NCBI GenBank assembly: GCA_018242605.1
Contig: JAFEBP010000008.1
Coordinates: 101,671-165,670, forward strand
Origin: Planctomycetota bacterium
GTDB taxonomy: Bacteria > Planctomycetota > Phycisphaerae > Phycisphaerales > UBA1924
Length of the DNA: 64,000 nucleotides
Direction: 5' to 3'
Under the pieces are notes generated by a model. It ran no database searches and was not told the origin of the DNA. It saw only the letters and a program-made list of their open reading frames with translations. The position numbers and the translations under genes are program-made. How positions within the stretch are numbered: position 1 is the first letter of the stretch; the number at the start of each line of letters is the position of its first letter. This document shows positions 18,487 to 27,758 of the stretch, one piece after another.

Positions 18487-18530
18487 CCGCCCCGTCCGGT
18501 ACGCCGGACGGGGCGGTTATGGTTTTGAGG
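18487..18530. terminator. Bidirectional hairpin terminator between convergent genes
   Basis: A perfect 13-bp GC-rich stem, CCGCCCCGTCCGG with CCGGACGGGGCGG (18487-18499 with 18504-18516), closed by a TACG tetraloop and followed on the plus strand by TTATGGTTTTG. It can serve both the small gene on its left and the zinc-ribbon protein on its right. Confidence 0.88.
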
Positions 18531-18545
18531 GTGGCGTTGTTCCGG

Positions 18546-19313
18546 TCAGACGCCCATTCCGCCGGCGGCGTCGATCATGGGGATGATCCACTTGAGCGCG
18601 AAGCCGAAGGCGAAGGAGGTGATCCAGACGTACTTGATGACGTCGCGCTCGCACTCATTGAGGATCCAGTAGAGCATGATGAAGCCGCAGATGAGGCAGC
18701 CGATGCCGTAGAGGGGGCCGCTGTCCTTGAACGCGAAGATGGTGGCCACGACGTGCATGAAGAGAGCGACGAGGGCCCACACGAGGATGCCGATGCCGGC
18801 CATGAGGCCGTTCTGGGTGGCGATGCCGCCACCGACGAGGCCGCCGACGATGGCGATGTAGATGCCCACGAAGAGGATGGGCGAGGCGTTGAGCCAAGAG
18901 AGGAAGTCGCCGACGATTCCGAGCCCGCCGCTGCCGGTGGGGGCGGCGTCGCCCTTTTCCTTCTTGGCCTTCATCACCTTGATCTGCACCTGCTTGCCGG
19001 TGGTGGTGTTGAAGCCGCAGCCGATGCAGACAACGGTGTGCTCGGCGACGATGCGGCCGCAGTTGGGGCAGGCCTTGCCGCCTTTGGCGCCCAGCGCTTT
19101 GCCGCCGATGTCGAGGATGAATGAGTTGTCGTCTTCGGGGTTGACGGCGGCCGCGGCGGGCGCGGGCTTGGGCGGGTTCTGCTGGGTCTGGCGCGTCTGC
19201 TTGGCCTTCTCCAGGCACTCGGCGCAGGTGTAGCGGCCCTGAGCGTCCTTGGCGCGTGGCTTGCCGGAGACGTCGATGCCGCAGACTGAGCAGAGTTTGG
19301 GTTCGTCGGCCAT
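18546..19313 (-). CDS. Zinc-ribbon membrane protein of unknown function
   Basis: 255 residues. Two Cys4 clusters lie in the soluble N-terminal half: CSVCGIDVSG with CAEC, and CPNCGRI with CIGCGFNTTTG. After a linker come four hydrophobic segments from about residue 140 to the end. Proteins of this plan, a zinc ribbon followed by several membrane helices, are common in Planctomycetota, but their function is unknown to me. Start MADEPKLC; the region before it is GC-rich without conserved content. Confidence 0.7.
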   Translation of the reverse strand: MADEPKLCSVCGIDVSGKPRAKDAQGRYTCAECLEKAKQTRQTQQNPPKPAPAAAAVNPEDDNSFILDIGGKALGAKGGKACPNCGRIVAEHTVVCIGCGFNTTTGKQVQIKVMKAKKEKGDAAPTGSGGLGIVGDFLSWLNASPILFVGIYIAIVGGLVGGGIATQNGLMAGIGILVWALVALFMHVVATIFAFKDSGPLYGIGCLICGFIMLYWILNECERDVIKYVWITSFAFGFALKWIIPMIDAAGGMGV

Positions 19314-19414
19314 ACGGCGGGGAGTGTAGAAGCGCGGGCGGGGGGGCGAGAAGCCGGGGGAAGGAAGGGGGGACGGTCGACGCGGGCAGGGTGGGCGGGT
19401 GCAAGAATCGGCCC

Positions 19415-20824
19415 ATGAGAATGACCCGCGGCGTTGTGATGTGCGTGGCGCTGATGCTGGTGGGCGCGGCTCGCGCCCAGGAGGCGATCACGCGGGATGT
19501 GCTGGCGTGGTGGTACCTGGAGGCGGATCGGGCGTGGAGCGCGGCGCGGACGCCGGAGAAGGTGAAGGACGCGAACAGCGCGTTTGATCGGGCGACGCTG
19601 GCGTTCTTCCGGCTGGGGTTTGCCGATGCGATCGGAGAGCTGCGGGGATTGCGGCGTTCGTTGACGGGCGCGAAGGCGGGCGAGGGGTTTGACCCGGTGC
19701 TGCTGATGAGTGTTGAGCCGCGGGTGGTGCGCGAGGGCGCGGTGAAGGTGCGGGCGAGGTCGCTGGTGGTGCGCGGCGATGGGCAGGCGGAGTCGGCGAA
19801 GGTGCTGGTGCGGTGGAGCGGGGGCGCGAACTGGGAGAAGGAGTTGGAACTCAACGCCCGGGTCGGGGAGGCGTGGGCGGGTGAGACGACGATCGAACTG
19901 GCCGGGGCCAGGCCGGGGCGGTGGGAGATTGAACTGGTGAATCACGGCGAGGCGCAGGCGCACGAGCGCGTGTACGGCGTGGAGGCGTCGCTGGATCAGG
20001 TGCGCGAGCGCTACGCCAAGCGGCTCGAAGCGCTCAAGGGCAAAGAGCCACTGGCGGAGTCGGTGGCGGTGTGCGAGCAGCGGAACAAGCTGCTGACCGA
20101 TGCGCCCAGCCGGAACACGTCGGCGCAGTTCATGGCGGAGTATGACACGCTGGCGCGGCGGTTGGAGGCGGAGTTGGCGGCGCTGGAGGCGGGCAAGGAC
20201 CCGTACCCGCTGGAGGGCGTGTGGTGGTGCGCGATCCCGACGAAGACGGGCTCGGTGCCGTGCTGGGTGAGCGGGCCGGTGGGCACAGGCGAGAAGGTGC
20301 CGCTGATCATCGCGCTGCACGGGGCGGGCGGGGACGAGAACATGTTCGTGTCGGGGTATGGTCAGGGCGCGGTGATGGGTCGGGCGGCGCGCGGGTGCGT
20401 GGTGGCGTCGCCCGCGACGATGACGCTGATGTCATCGGACGCGAACTTTGATGCGCTGGTGGAGCGGCTGTGCGCGTGGTACCCGGTGGACCGGTCGCGG
20501 GTGTATGTGATCGGTCACTCGATGGGTGCGGGCGCGGCGTCGCGGTTGGCGGCCAGGCGGAGCGGGACGGTGGCGGGGGTGGTGTGCTTCTCGGGCGGGG
20601 GCATGCCCAAGGCCGGGCCGATGTCGCCGATGCTGGTGATCGCGGGGGAGACGGACCCTCTGGCGCCGGCGGCGCGGCTGAGGCCGGGGGTTGAGAAGGC
20701 CGCGGCGGACGGGATGCCGGTAGAGTTCCGCGAGAAAGCGGGGTACGGGCACACGTTCGTGGTGGGAGACTATCTGGAGGAGGCGGTGGCCTGGCTGTGG
20801 GAGAAACGGTTGGCGGTGAAGTAG
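19415..20824 (+). CDS. Secreted alpha/beta-hydrolase, PHB-depolymerase/esterase type
   Basis: 469 residues from MRMTRGVV. Signal peptide ends at ARAQE. The first half has no recognised fold beyond a beta-sandwich-like stretch. From about residue 270 there is an alpha/beta-hydrolase: oxyanion region LIIALHGAGGDENMF, nucleophile elbow GHSMGAG, an acidic residue in IAGETDPLAP, and the catalytic His in AGYGHTF. Esterase activity on an extracellular ester is likely; the substrate is open. It converges on the next gene with only four bases between. Confidence 0.82.
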   Translation: MRMTRGVVMCVALMLVGAARAQEAITRDVLAWWYLEADRAWSAARTPEKVKDANSAFDRATLAFFRLGFADAIGELRGLRRSLTGAKAGEGFDPVLLMSVEPRVVREGAVKVRARSLVVRGDGQAESAKVLVRWSGGANWEKELELNARVGEAWAGETTIELAGARPGRWEIELVNHGEAQAHERVYGVEASLDQVRERYAKRLEALKGKEPLAESVAVCEQRNKLLTDAPSRNTSAQFMAEYDTLARRLEAELAALEAGKDPYPLEGVWWCAIPTKTGSVPCWVSGPVGTGEKVPLIIALHGAGGDENMFVSGYGQGAVMGRAARGCVVASPATMTLMSSDANFDALVERLCAWYPVDRSRVYVIGHSMGAGAASRLAARRSGTVAGVVCFSGGGMPKAGPMSPMLVIAGETDPLAPAARLRPGVEKAAADGMPVEFREKAGYGHTFVVGDYLEEAVAWLWEKRLAVK

Positions 20825-20828
20825 CGGT

Positions 20829-21287
20829 TCAGCGTGCGGCCATGAGCACCCAGTGAGGGTTATCGTTCTCGGGTTCAGAGAGCGCGGCGTATTCCTCACC
20901 GCAGGCGCTGATGTCGCGCGAGAAGTTGAACCAGTGGCACATGAGCAGGGTCATGGCGATGAAGCAGACCCAGGCGGCGATCTCGGCCTTGAAGCGGGTG
21001 CGGAAGGCGTACAGGACGCCCAGCCCGAAGCCGGCGGTGGCGATCTTCCAGACGCACAGGGCGGCGGGAGATCCCAGGGCCATGACGGCGCGGGCGATGG
21101 GGTTGACCTCCATCATGCCGATGGAGGTGGCGTACGTCAGTGTCATGGCGAGGTCGGCCATGGACATGACGAAGGTCGCCGCGAGGATGATGCCTACTCG
21201 CCTTGAACGGGAGAGAGGGCTGCCTGCTTCGCAGAGGGGGCGGAGCAGGTTTCTCGGGGCACGCAGGTTGAGAGTTGGCGCGTGCAT
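20829..21287 (-). CDS. Small polytopic membrane protein (DUF5658-like)
   Basis: 152 residues from MHAPTLNLRAP. Four hydrophobic segments with the pattern MSMADLAMTL and then EVNPIAR, a combination found in DUF5658-type membrane proteins of unknown function. The same frame continues open for a long way upstream, but that part is only the antisense of the propeller gene. It starts inside the region where the divergent propeller gene has its promoter. Confidence 0.65.
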   Translation of the reverse strand: MHAPTLNLRAPRNLLRPLCEAGSPLSRSRRVGIILAATFVMSMADLAMTLTYATSIGMMEVNPIARAVMALGSPAALCVWKIATAGFGLGVLYAFRTRFKAEIAAWVCFIAMTLLMCHWFNFSRDISACGEEYAALSEPENDNPHWVLMAAR

Positions 21288-21416
21288 ATGGGGGAGTCGA
21301 TCGGCCAATACGGGACGAGAATGCGGGCTCCGACCCCCCGAACTTACGATAAAATGTGCGCCCCTGAGGGCCGCATCGGTTGCACCTGCGAATACAAACA
21401 AGTAAGGGAAATCGGA

Positions 21417-24400
21417 ATGATCAACCCAAACCATCCGCGTTGCCTGTCCGCGACCCACTCCGTGCGGGCGGTAACGGCGGTGCGGGCTGGGGTATTGGGC
21501 GGGGTGCTGGCCGTTGGGGCGGTGTGCGGCATGGCGGGGATGGCCTGGGGGCGGCAACCGGCGGTGGCGCCGCAGCAGCGGGGGGTGTACCCGGATGACT
21601 CCGTGGTGGCCAAGGACGCGCTGCTGCGCGTGAAGGAGTTGCACGAGGCGGGGAACACCGGCGAAGCGCTGCGGGTGCTGCAGGGGCTGCTCGAAACGGA
21701 CGCGGACAAGCTGCTGGCGAGCGCGGCGGATCCGGACGTGTTCTACCCGGTGCGGCGGCACGTGCAGGAGATGCTGCTGGCCAATCCGGAGCTGCTGACG
21801 AAATACCGCGAGCGCGAGGAGCCGCAGGCGCTGGCGCTGCTGACGAGCGGGGACATCGCGGGGGTTGAGCGCACGCGGCTGATGTGCCCGAGCGGGTTCG
21901 AGGCGGCGCTGCGGATGGCGCAGCTGGAACTGGAGGCGGCGCGGTTTGAGTCTGCGCGGCTGGTGCTCGAGCAACTGGATCGGCACCCGGACCGCGCGGC
22001 GGGGTCTCCCAAGCGGGCGGACGCGGCGCGGCTGGCGGGGTTGGTGGCGGCGTACATCGGCCGGCCGGCGACGCGCGAGTGGGCGCAGCGATGGGCGAAC
22101 GATGCGGGGCTGGACCCCAAGGATGCGCCGCCGCCCGTGGCCGCGGCGGCCGCGAGCCGGCGGCCGTCGGGCGTGACGCCGCTGATGCAGATGTCGGCGC
22201 CGGCGGCGCCGCCGGCGGCGACGCCGCTGCAGTCGGCGGTGGTGGACAAGGACGCGGCGGATCGGGCGGCGGACCCGCAGATCGACAAGGACAGCTTCGG
22301 GGCGTGGCGGTTCCGCGATTCGTCGTGGGTGTTCCCGACCGTAGCGGGTGGCGTGGTGTACGCGACGGACGGGGTGCACCTGAGCGCGTGGGACGCGGCG
22401 ACGCTGGGGCCGCTGTGGCAGGCCAAGCCGGCGAACGCGCCGGCGTCGTTCAGCTGGGGGAGCGACGAGGCGCTGCAGTTCACGATCTCCGGGGGCAAGT
22501 ACGAGCTTGAGGATGTCGCGAGCGTGGCGGTGGGCGGGGGCGTGGCGATCACGGCGACGGGGCTGCCGTACAACGGTCAGCGGACGGGCGACAAGCGCGT
22601 GCACGCGTTCGACGCGGTGAGCGGGACGCCGCTGTGGTCGATCGAGACGGCGAACCTGGACCAGCGTGTGACGGGGCAGCGGGACACCTCCAGCGCGTGC
22701 GTGGTGCGCGGGCCGGTGGTGATCGACGCCGACACGGCGGTGCTGGCGCTGCGCAAGCCCGGGCCGGCGCGGCGGATCACGAGCCTGTACCTGGCGGGCG
22801 TTGACCTGTACAGCGGGGACGTGAAGTGGGTGCGGCTGGTGGGTGCGTACGGCACGAACCCGTGGGGACGCAACAGCGTGCGGCCCGAGGCGATGGTGGT
22901 GGACAGGGGCGTGGTGTACCGCTGCGACGACATGGGCGTGACGGGCGCGTACGAAGCGGCGACGGGGCGGCCGGTGTGGGTGCGGCTGGCGCCGACGAAG
23001 GCGAACATGGAGTTCACGACGCGGGGCGAGGATTCGCGCCCGCCGTTCACGATGCACGCGCCGGTGATCGACGGGGACTCGATGTACGCGATCGAGCCGG
23101 CGTTCCAGAGGATTGTGCAGCTGTCGCTGGCGGACGGGAGCCTGCGGGCGTCGCGCGAAGGGTCGGCGATGTTCAACCCGTGGTACCTGCTCAAGGTGGG
23201 CGACTGGCTGTGCGGGGTGGGCGAGGCGCACGCGGCGTTCGTGCAACTGTCGGACCTGGCGGGCGGATCGGTGAAGTCCGGCTCGTCGTTCGCGCGGTCT
23301 GCGATCGTCGGGCGGGCGTTCGCGGCGGGGGGGATGCTGTACGCGCCGCTGGCGGACGGGTTGGCGGTGGTGGACCCGTCGAACCCCACCGAGGCGACGC
23401 GGATCGCTCTGACCGTGTCGGGCAACCCGGTGATCGCGCCCGAGGCGGACGGGGTGGGGGCGCACCTGCTGATCGCGGACAAGGCGCACATGCACACGTT
23501 CGTGCGATGGGAAGACGCGCGGGCGCTGCTGGACCGGCGCGTGGCGCAGCGGCCCAACGACGCGGCCCCGCTGCTGATCTATGCGCAGTTGGCGCACCGC
23601 ACGGGCAAGTCGGAGCTGATCCCGGGGCTGGCGGACCGGGCGCTCTCGATCCTGGACAAGTCGGCGGTGTCGGAGGCGGCGGCGGTGACCCGCACGCGGC
23701 TGTTCGATCTGCTGATGGAGATGGTGGCGCAGAGCCGAGCGGCGTGGGGGCAGGTGGCGGGCGAATCGACCGAGGACGCCTCCAAGCCCAGGCCGATCAA
23801 CGACACGGCGCGGCTGGACGAGATCCTGGATCGCGCGGCGCGGGCGGCGGACACGCCCCCGCAGCGGGCGGCGGCGCTGTTCGAGCGGGCGTGGCTGCGG
23901 GGCGTGCAGAAGCGCTGGCCGCAGGCGGTGGAGGCGGTGCAGGAAGTGCTGCTCGAGGACGCGATGGCCGACGTGCAGTTGCCCACCGAGTTCAGGGACC
24001 CCAAGACCGACTCGGTGCTGCCCTCGGCGGTGACGAACGCGCACGCGAAAGCCGCGGCGGTGCTGGCGGGTGTGCTCAGGGATGCAGGGCCGACGGCGTA
24101 CGCGGCGTTCGATGAAGAGGCGCAGCGCGAACTGGGGCGACTGCCGGAGGATGCGGAGGCGGCGCGAGCGACGCTGCTGGCCAAGCGGTACCCGGTGGCG
24201 GCGGTGACGCCTGAGTTGTGGCGGCGTGCGGCGTCGGCGTGGAAGCGGGCGGGCCGATTGCCCGAAGCGCAGGGGGCGCTGGGTTCGGCCCTATCGGCGG
24301 CGGAGTTCAGCCACGCGATCGGGCGGCCGGGTCAGGAGCAGGTAGTGGCGATCGTGATGTCGGAGCTGCTGCCGCTTGCCACGGGCCCGAACGATGCGGA

Positions 24401-25859
24401 GCCGATGTACCGGTTGCTGCGGCGGTTGCAGAAGGACTACCCGGGGCTGGCGATCACGGGCGCGAACGGATCGACGACGCCCAAGGACGCGGCGGACGCA
24501 TTGTCGCGCACGCTGGCATCGCGGACAGCGCTGCCCCGCGTTGGCGCGACGCCGGGGACGGCGGGCGTGCAGGCGCTGGCGGCGTGGGAGCCGGTGGCGC
24601 CGCTGTCGCGCGGCGCGGCGGGCTCTTCGGGCGGGTCGGTGGTGATGATCTCCACGAGCGTGGGGCAGGTGGCGCTGTGGGCGGTGGCGGCGGAGGACGG
24701 GAAGCTGCGGCAGGTGTGGACGCGTCCTTTCGAGGAGCGGCCGACGCTGGTGCGGCTGACGCCGGACACGACGGTGCTGTTCTGGCCGACGCCTTCGGGC
24801 GGGTACGCGGAGGCGATCTCGAACGTGGGCGGGCAGGGCGAGGTGGGCGCGACGAAGTGGAAGACGCAGGAGTTCGGGGGCCTGTTCGCGCCGGTGGAAC
24901 GCGCGGATCCGCAGGAGCGGTTCCAGACGCCGCTGGACGGGGGCGTGCGTCCCGACGACCTGATCGTGCTGTGCGACGGCAAGACGCTGGGCATCGTGCA
25001 GCGCCGCGGCCGCGTCGCGGCGTTCGATATGTCGCAGGGCAAGACGATGTGGTCTCGGCAGTTGGACCTTCCCCGCGTGTTCGAGGCGGAGATCTGCGGC
25101 CAGCACGTGCTGGTGGGCGGCTCGCTCCCGCAGCGCGCGGTGGAGGGCAAGTGGATGCCTGCGGTGAGCGTGCTCTCGATGGCGGACGGCTCTGAGAAGA
25201 CGCGGCTGAATCGCGAGCAGCTGGGTGACCATCCCAGGTGGATCCGCGAGGTGGACGCGGGCGGCGACGCGATCATCTGTACCGCCGAGGGGCTGATGCG
25301 GTACAACCCGGCGAACAGCGCGATCGTGTGGTCGCTGCCGGGCGCGCCGGGGCAGGCTTCGGTGGGCGGTTGGGTGGTGGGGGGCGGGTTGTTCGTGCTG
25401 ACCCCTGACCGGGGCCTGTGGCGCGTATCGCTGGCGGACGGGACGGTGCAGGGCGAACAGATCAACACGATGGGCAAACTGCAACTGCCCATGAGCGTCC
25501 GGGCCGCGAACAAGCGGCTGCTGCTGTGCAGCAGTTCGGGGCTGCTGGTGGTGGACGAGCACGGCGGTGTGATCGGCGCCGACGCGCTGGACCACGACGC
25601 GACGCACATCGAGGCGCCCGAGCCGGGCGACAGCGTGTTCGTGGCGATGGAGCAGGAGACTCGCGTGGGCGAGGACGTTTCTGCGGAGGAATCGACGCTG
25701 CGGCTGTTCGTCTTCGGCAATCCCAGCGGCAAGCTGATGGGGACCCACAAGGTGCGGCTGTACGACTCGCCGCAGGCGATCACGCTCATTGATGGGAAGA
25801 TCATCATCCCGGCCGGGGCGGTGACGCTGGTGGTCGATGCGCCGCTCGCGGGCCGGTGA
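21417..25859 (+). CDS. Very large secreted PQQ-like beta-propeller protein
   Basis: 1480 residues from MINPNHPRCL; AAGGGA lies about 6 bases before the ATG and decides the start. A signal peptide (GVLGGVLAVGAVCGMAGMAWG) leads to a helical, TPR-like region (about 50-230). Then comes an outer-membrane-assembly/quinoprotein-type propeller (VVYATDGVHLSAWDAATLGPLW, VHAFDAVSGTPLW, YRCDDMGVTGAYEAATGRPVW). A second helical TPR-like block (about 690-1030) follows, and then another propeller to the end (VAAFDMSQGKTMW, LMRYNPANSAIVWS). Such proteins are typical of Planctomycetota; they probably act as scaffolds in the periplasm. No cofactor-binding residues could be singled out. Confidence 0.82.
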   Translation: MINPNHPRCLSATHSVRAVTAVRAGVLGGVLAVGAVCGMAGMAWGRQPAVAPQQRGVYPDDSVVAKDALLRVKELHEAGNTGEALRVLQGLLETDADKLLASAADPDVFYPVRRHVQEMLLANPELLTKYREREEPQALALLTSGDIAGVERTRLMCPSGFEAALRMAQLELEAARFESARLVLEQLDRHPDRAAGSPKRADAARLAGLVAAYIGRPATREWAQRWANDAGLDPKDAPPPVAAAAASRRPSGVTPLMQMSAPAAPPAATPLQSAVVDKDAADRAADPQIDKDSFGAWRFRDSSWVFPTVAGGVVYATDGVHLSAWDAATLGPLWQAKPANAPASFSWGSDEALQFTISGGKYELEDVASVAVGGGVAITATGLPYNGQRTGDKRVHAFDAVSGTPLWSIETANLDQRVTGQRDTSSACVVRGPVVIDADTAVLALRKPGPARRITSLYLAGVDLYSGDVKWVRLVGAYGTNPWGRNSVRPEAMVVDRGVVYRCDDMGVTGAYEAATGRPVWVRLAPTKANMEFTTRGEDSRPPFTMHAPVIDGDSMYAIEPAFQRIVQLSLADGSLRASREGSAMFNPWYLLKVGDWLCGVGEAHAAFVQLSDLAGGSVKSGSSFARSAIVGRAFAAGGMLYAPLADGLAVVDPSNPTEATRIALTVSGNPVIAPEADGVGAHLLIADKAHMHTFVRWEDARALLDRRVAQRPNDAAPLLIYAQLAHRTGKSELIPGLADRALSILDKSAVSEAAAVTRTRLFDLLMEMVAQSRAAWGQVAGESTEDASKPRPINDTARLDEILDRAARAADTPPQRAAALFERAWLRGVQKRWPQAVEAVQEVLLEDAMADVQLPTEFRDPKTDSVLPSAVTNAHAKAAAVLAGVLRDAGPTAYAAFDEEAQRELGRLPEDAEAARATLLAKRYPVAAVTPELWRRAASAWKRAGRLPEAQGALGSALSAAEFSHAIGRPGQEQVVAIVMSELLPLATGPNDAEPMYRLLRRLQKDYPGLAITGANGSTTPKDAADALSRTLASRTALPRVGATPGTAGVQALAAWEPVAPLSRGAAGSSGGSVVMISTSVGQVALWAVAAEDGKLRQVWTRPFEERPTLVRLTPDTTVLFWPTPSGGYAEAISNVGGQGEVGATKWKTQEFGGLFAPVERADPQERFQTPLDGGVRPDDLIVLCDGKTLGIVQRRGRVAAFDMSQGKTMWSRQLDLPRVFEAEICGQHVLVGGSLPQRAVEGKWMPAVSVLSMADGSEKTRLNREQLGDHPRWIREVDAGGDAIICTAEGLMRYNPANSAIVWSLPGAPGQASVGGWVVGGGLFVLTPDRGLWRVSLADGTVQGEQINTMGKLQLPMSVRAANKRLLLCSSSGLLVVDEHGGVIGADALDHDATHIEAPEPGDSVFVAMEQETRVGEDVSAEESTLRLFVFGNPSGKLMGTHKVRLYDSPQAITLIDGKIIIPAGAVTLVVDAPLAGR

Positions 25860-25865
25860 GCCGCA

Positions 25866-27650
25866 TCACAGCGTGGATTGCGGGGCGGCGTTGCGGGCCA
25901 TGAGCCAGCGCAGCTCGGGGAGGCGCGCGATGATCGAAGCGCCCAGGTAGGCCGCGCCGCCCACGGCGATGCAAACGCCCAGGCGCAGGGCGCGGGCCGA
26001 CCAGGTCTGCACATCGGGCCAGAAGTGGAGCGTTGCGGCGACGGCGGCCGCCATGGCGGCGGCGACGGCCGTGATGCGGACGACGGCGACGAGGGTGGCG
26101 CGGTCGAGCGGCCTGACGCTCAGGCGCGTCCTGCAGAACCACAGCAGCACGACCGTCTGGGTGATGGTGCTGACGGCGGTGGACCAGGCGAAGCCGGCTT
26201 CCCGCAGGGGCCACATCAGCGTGAGTGTGAGGCCCAGGTTGAAGGTCATGACGGCGATGGCGGTGCGCAGGGGCGTCGAGGTATCCTGGCGCGCGAAGAA
26301 GGCCCGCATCAGCAGCAGGTTGAGCGAGTGTGCCCACACCCCGGGGGCCAGGCCCAAAAGCACGGACGTGGCGCGGGCGACGCCCTCGGGCGAGAAGCCG
26401 GCGCGTCCGCCGCTGAGCAGGACGTAGACCAGGTCGTGGCGGGTGAGGATGAGGCCGAACATGGCGGGCAGGCTGATGAACATGCTCAGGCGCACGCCGC
26501 GGCGGAGCACGGAGGTGAACTCCATCGGCGAGCGGGCGGTGCGGGCGAGCAGGGGATAGATGGCGGCCGATACGGAGAGGCTGAAGACGCCCAGCGGGAA
26601 CTGGTAGATGGTCTGGGTGTAGCTGAGGATGGAGTTGGAGCGCTCGTCGAGCGTGAGCGCGAAACCGAACATGGTGGGGCCGATCCACACGGGCCACATG
26701 ACCAGGAGCATGCCCAGGGTGGCGTTGATCTGGAGCGTTCCCAGCCCCAGGACGACCGGGACGAAGCGGGTGAGCACGCGGCGGCCTCGTTCGTACGCCT
26801 CGGCGCCGGCGCGGCGCCACTTCAGGGAGTTGCGGAGCGTGGCGAGCGACCAGACGATCTGCGCGACACCGGCGACGACGGCGGAGCCGCAGATGAGGTA
26901 GGCCGCGAAGTTCTTGTCTCCCCCCGGCCTGAGATAGAAGGGAAGCGCGACGGCGATCTGGCACAGATTGAGGATGAGTGGCGCGGCGAAGGAGGGCCCG
27001 AACCTGCCGCGGGACTGGAGGATGACTCCCAGCAGCGCCGACATGCAGATGAGCGGCAGCGTGGGGAGCACCAAGCACATCAGCTTGAACGAGACTTCGC
27101 GTGAAGACCCGTCGGGCGCGAACGAGATGATGACGACGAGGACGGCCTCGATTACGAGGGTGAGCGATCCGGTGACGAGGACGAGGAGCTTGAGGCAGAG
27201 GGAGGCGAGTTCCTCCGCCAGGCGCGGGTCGTCGCGATCGAGCTGCACGAACTCGGGCAGGAAGGTGGCGGAGAGGGCGCCCTCGCCGAAGAGAGCAACG
27301 AACAGGTTGGGAAAAGCGAAGGCGGCGCGGAGTGCTGACCCCAGGACCCCGTCGCCAAAGACCCGAGCGGTCACCAGATCGCGGGCCATGCCCGCCAGTC
27401 GCGACAGGAGGGTCAGTGCTGACACAACCCGTACGGCTGAAGCGATCGCACCGCCATGGCGATCCGCGGATGATGTCGTGTCGGGTTGGGTCTTGGACAC
27501 CGGAGAGGTTATCCCAGTTTTCAGTGCTGTTGCAGAGGTGGTCGCAGTACGGTAGGGCGTTGATTGGGAACTCACCTGGGATTGGAGAACGCTCACCGAT
27601 GGCAAGTGCTGACCCGAATCGCTGACGAGAATATTACTCGAACGTGGCAA
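25866..27650 (-). CDS. murJ: Lipid II flippase MurJ (MviN family)
   Basis: 594 residues. About 14 hydrophobic segments. The conserved start block LLSRLAGMARDLVTARVFGDG and the following FPNLFVALFGEGALSATFLPEF are diagnostic for MurJ, which moves the peptidoglycan precursor lipid II across the inner membrane. The first 70 residues are polar, Ser/Thr-rich and not conserved, so the true start may lie further in. The gene is convergent with the propeller gene and divergent from the glycosyltransferase. Confidence 0.94.
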   Translation of the reverse strand: MPRSSNILVSDSGQHLPSVSVLQSQVSSQSTPYRTATTSATALKTGITSPVSKTQPDTTSSADRHGGAIASAVRVVSALTLLSRLAGMARDLVTARVFGDGVLGSALRAAFAFPNLFVALFGEGALSATFLPEFVQLDRDDPRLAEELASLCLKLLVLVTGSLTLVIEAVLVVIISFAPDGSSREVSFKLMCLVLPTLPLICMSALLGVILQSRGRFGPSFAAPLILNLCQIAVALPFYLRPGGDKNFAAYLICGSAVVAGVAQIVWSLATLRNSLKWRRAGAEAYERGRRVLTRFVPVVLGLGTLQINATLGMLLVMWPVWIGPTMFGFALTLDERSNSILSYTQTIYQFPLGVFSLSVSAAIYPLLARTARSPMEFTSVLRRGVRLSMFISLPAMFGLILTRHDLVYVLLSGGRAGFSPEGVARATSVLLGLAPGVWAHSLNLLLMRAFFARQDTSTPLRTAIAVMTFNLGLTLTLMWPLREAGFAWSTAVSTITQTVVLLWFCRTRLSVRPLDRATLVAVVRITAVAAAMAAAVAATLHFWPDVQTWSARALRLGVCIAVGGAAYLGASIIARLPELRWLMARNAAPQSTL

Positions 27651-27758
27651 GGTGAACCACGGGGCCGCGTTTGGGGTGTTAAGATCATGTCAGCGAAGTG
27701 CGGTACGGCCCACGTACGTCTGTTCGCGCTTGAAAGGTCTATTGGGGAACGCCACGCA

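Noticed and set aside
20829..24044. An open frame of more than 1000 codons on the minus strand
   Set aside because: Only its last 152 codons (from ATG 21287) are a protein; the rest is the Arg/His/Pro-rich antisense of the propeller gene.
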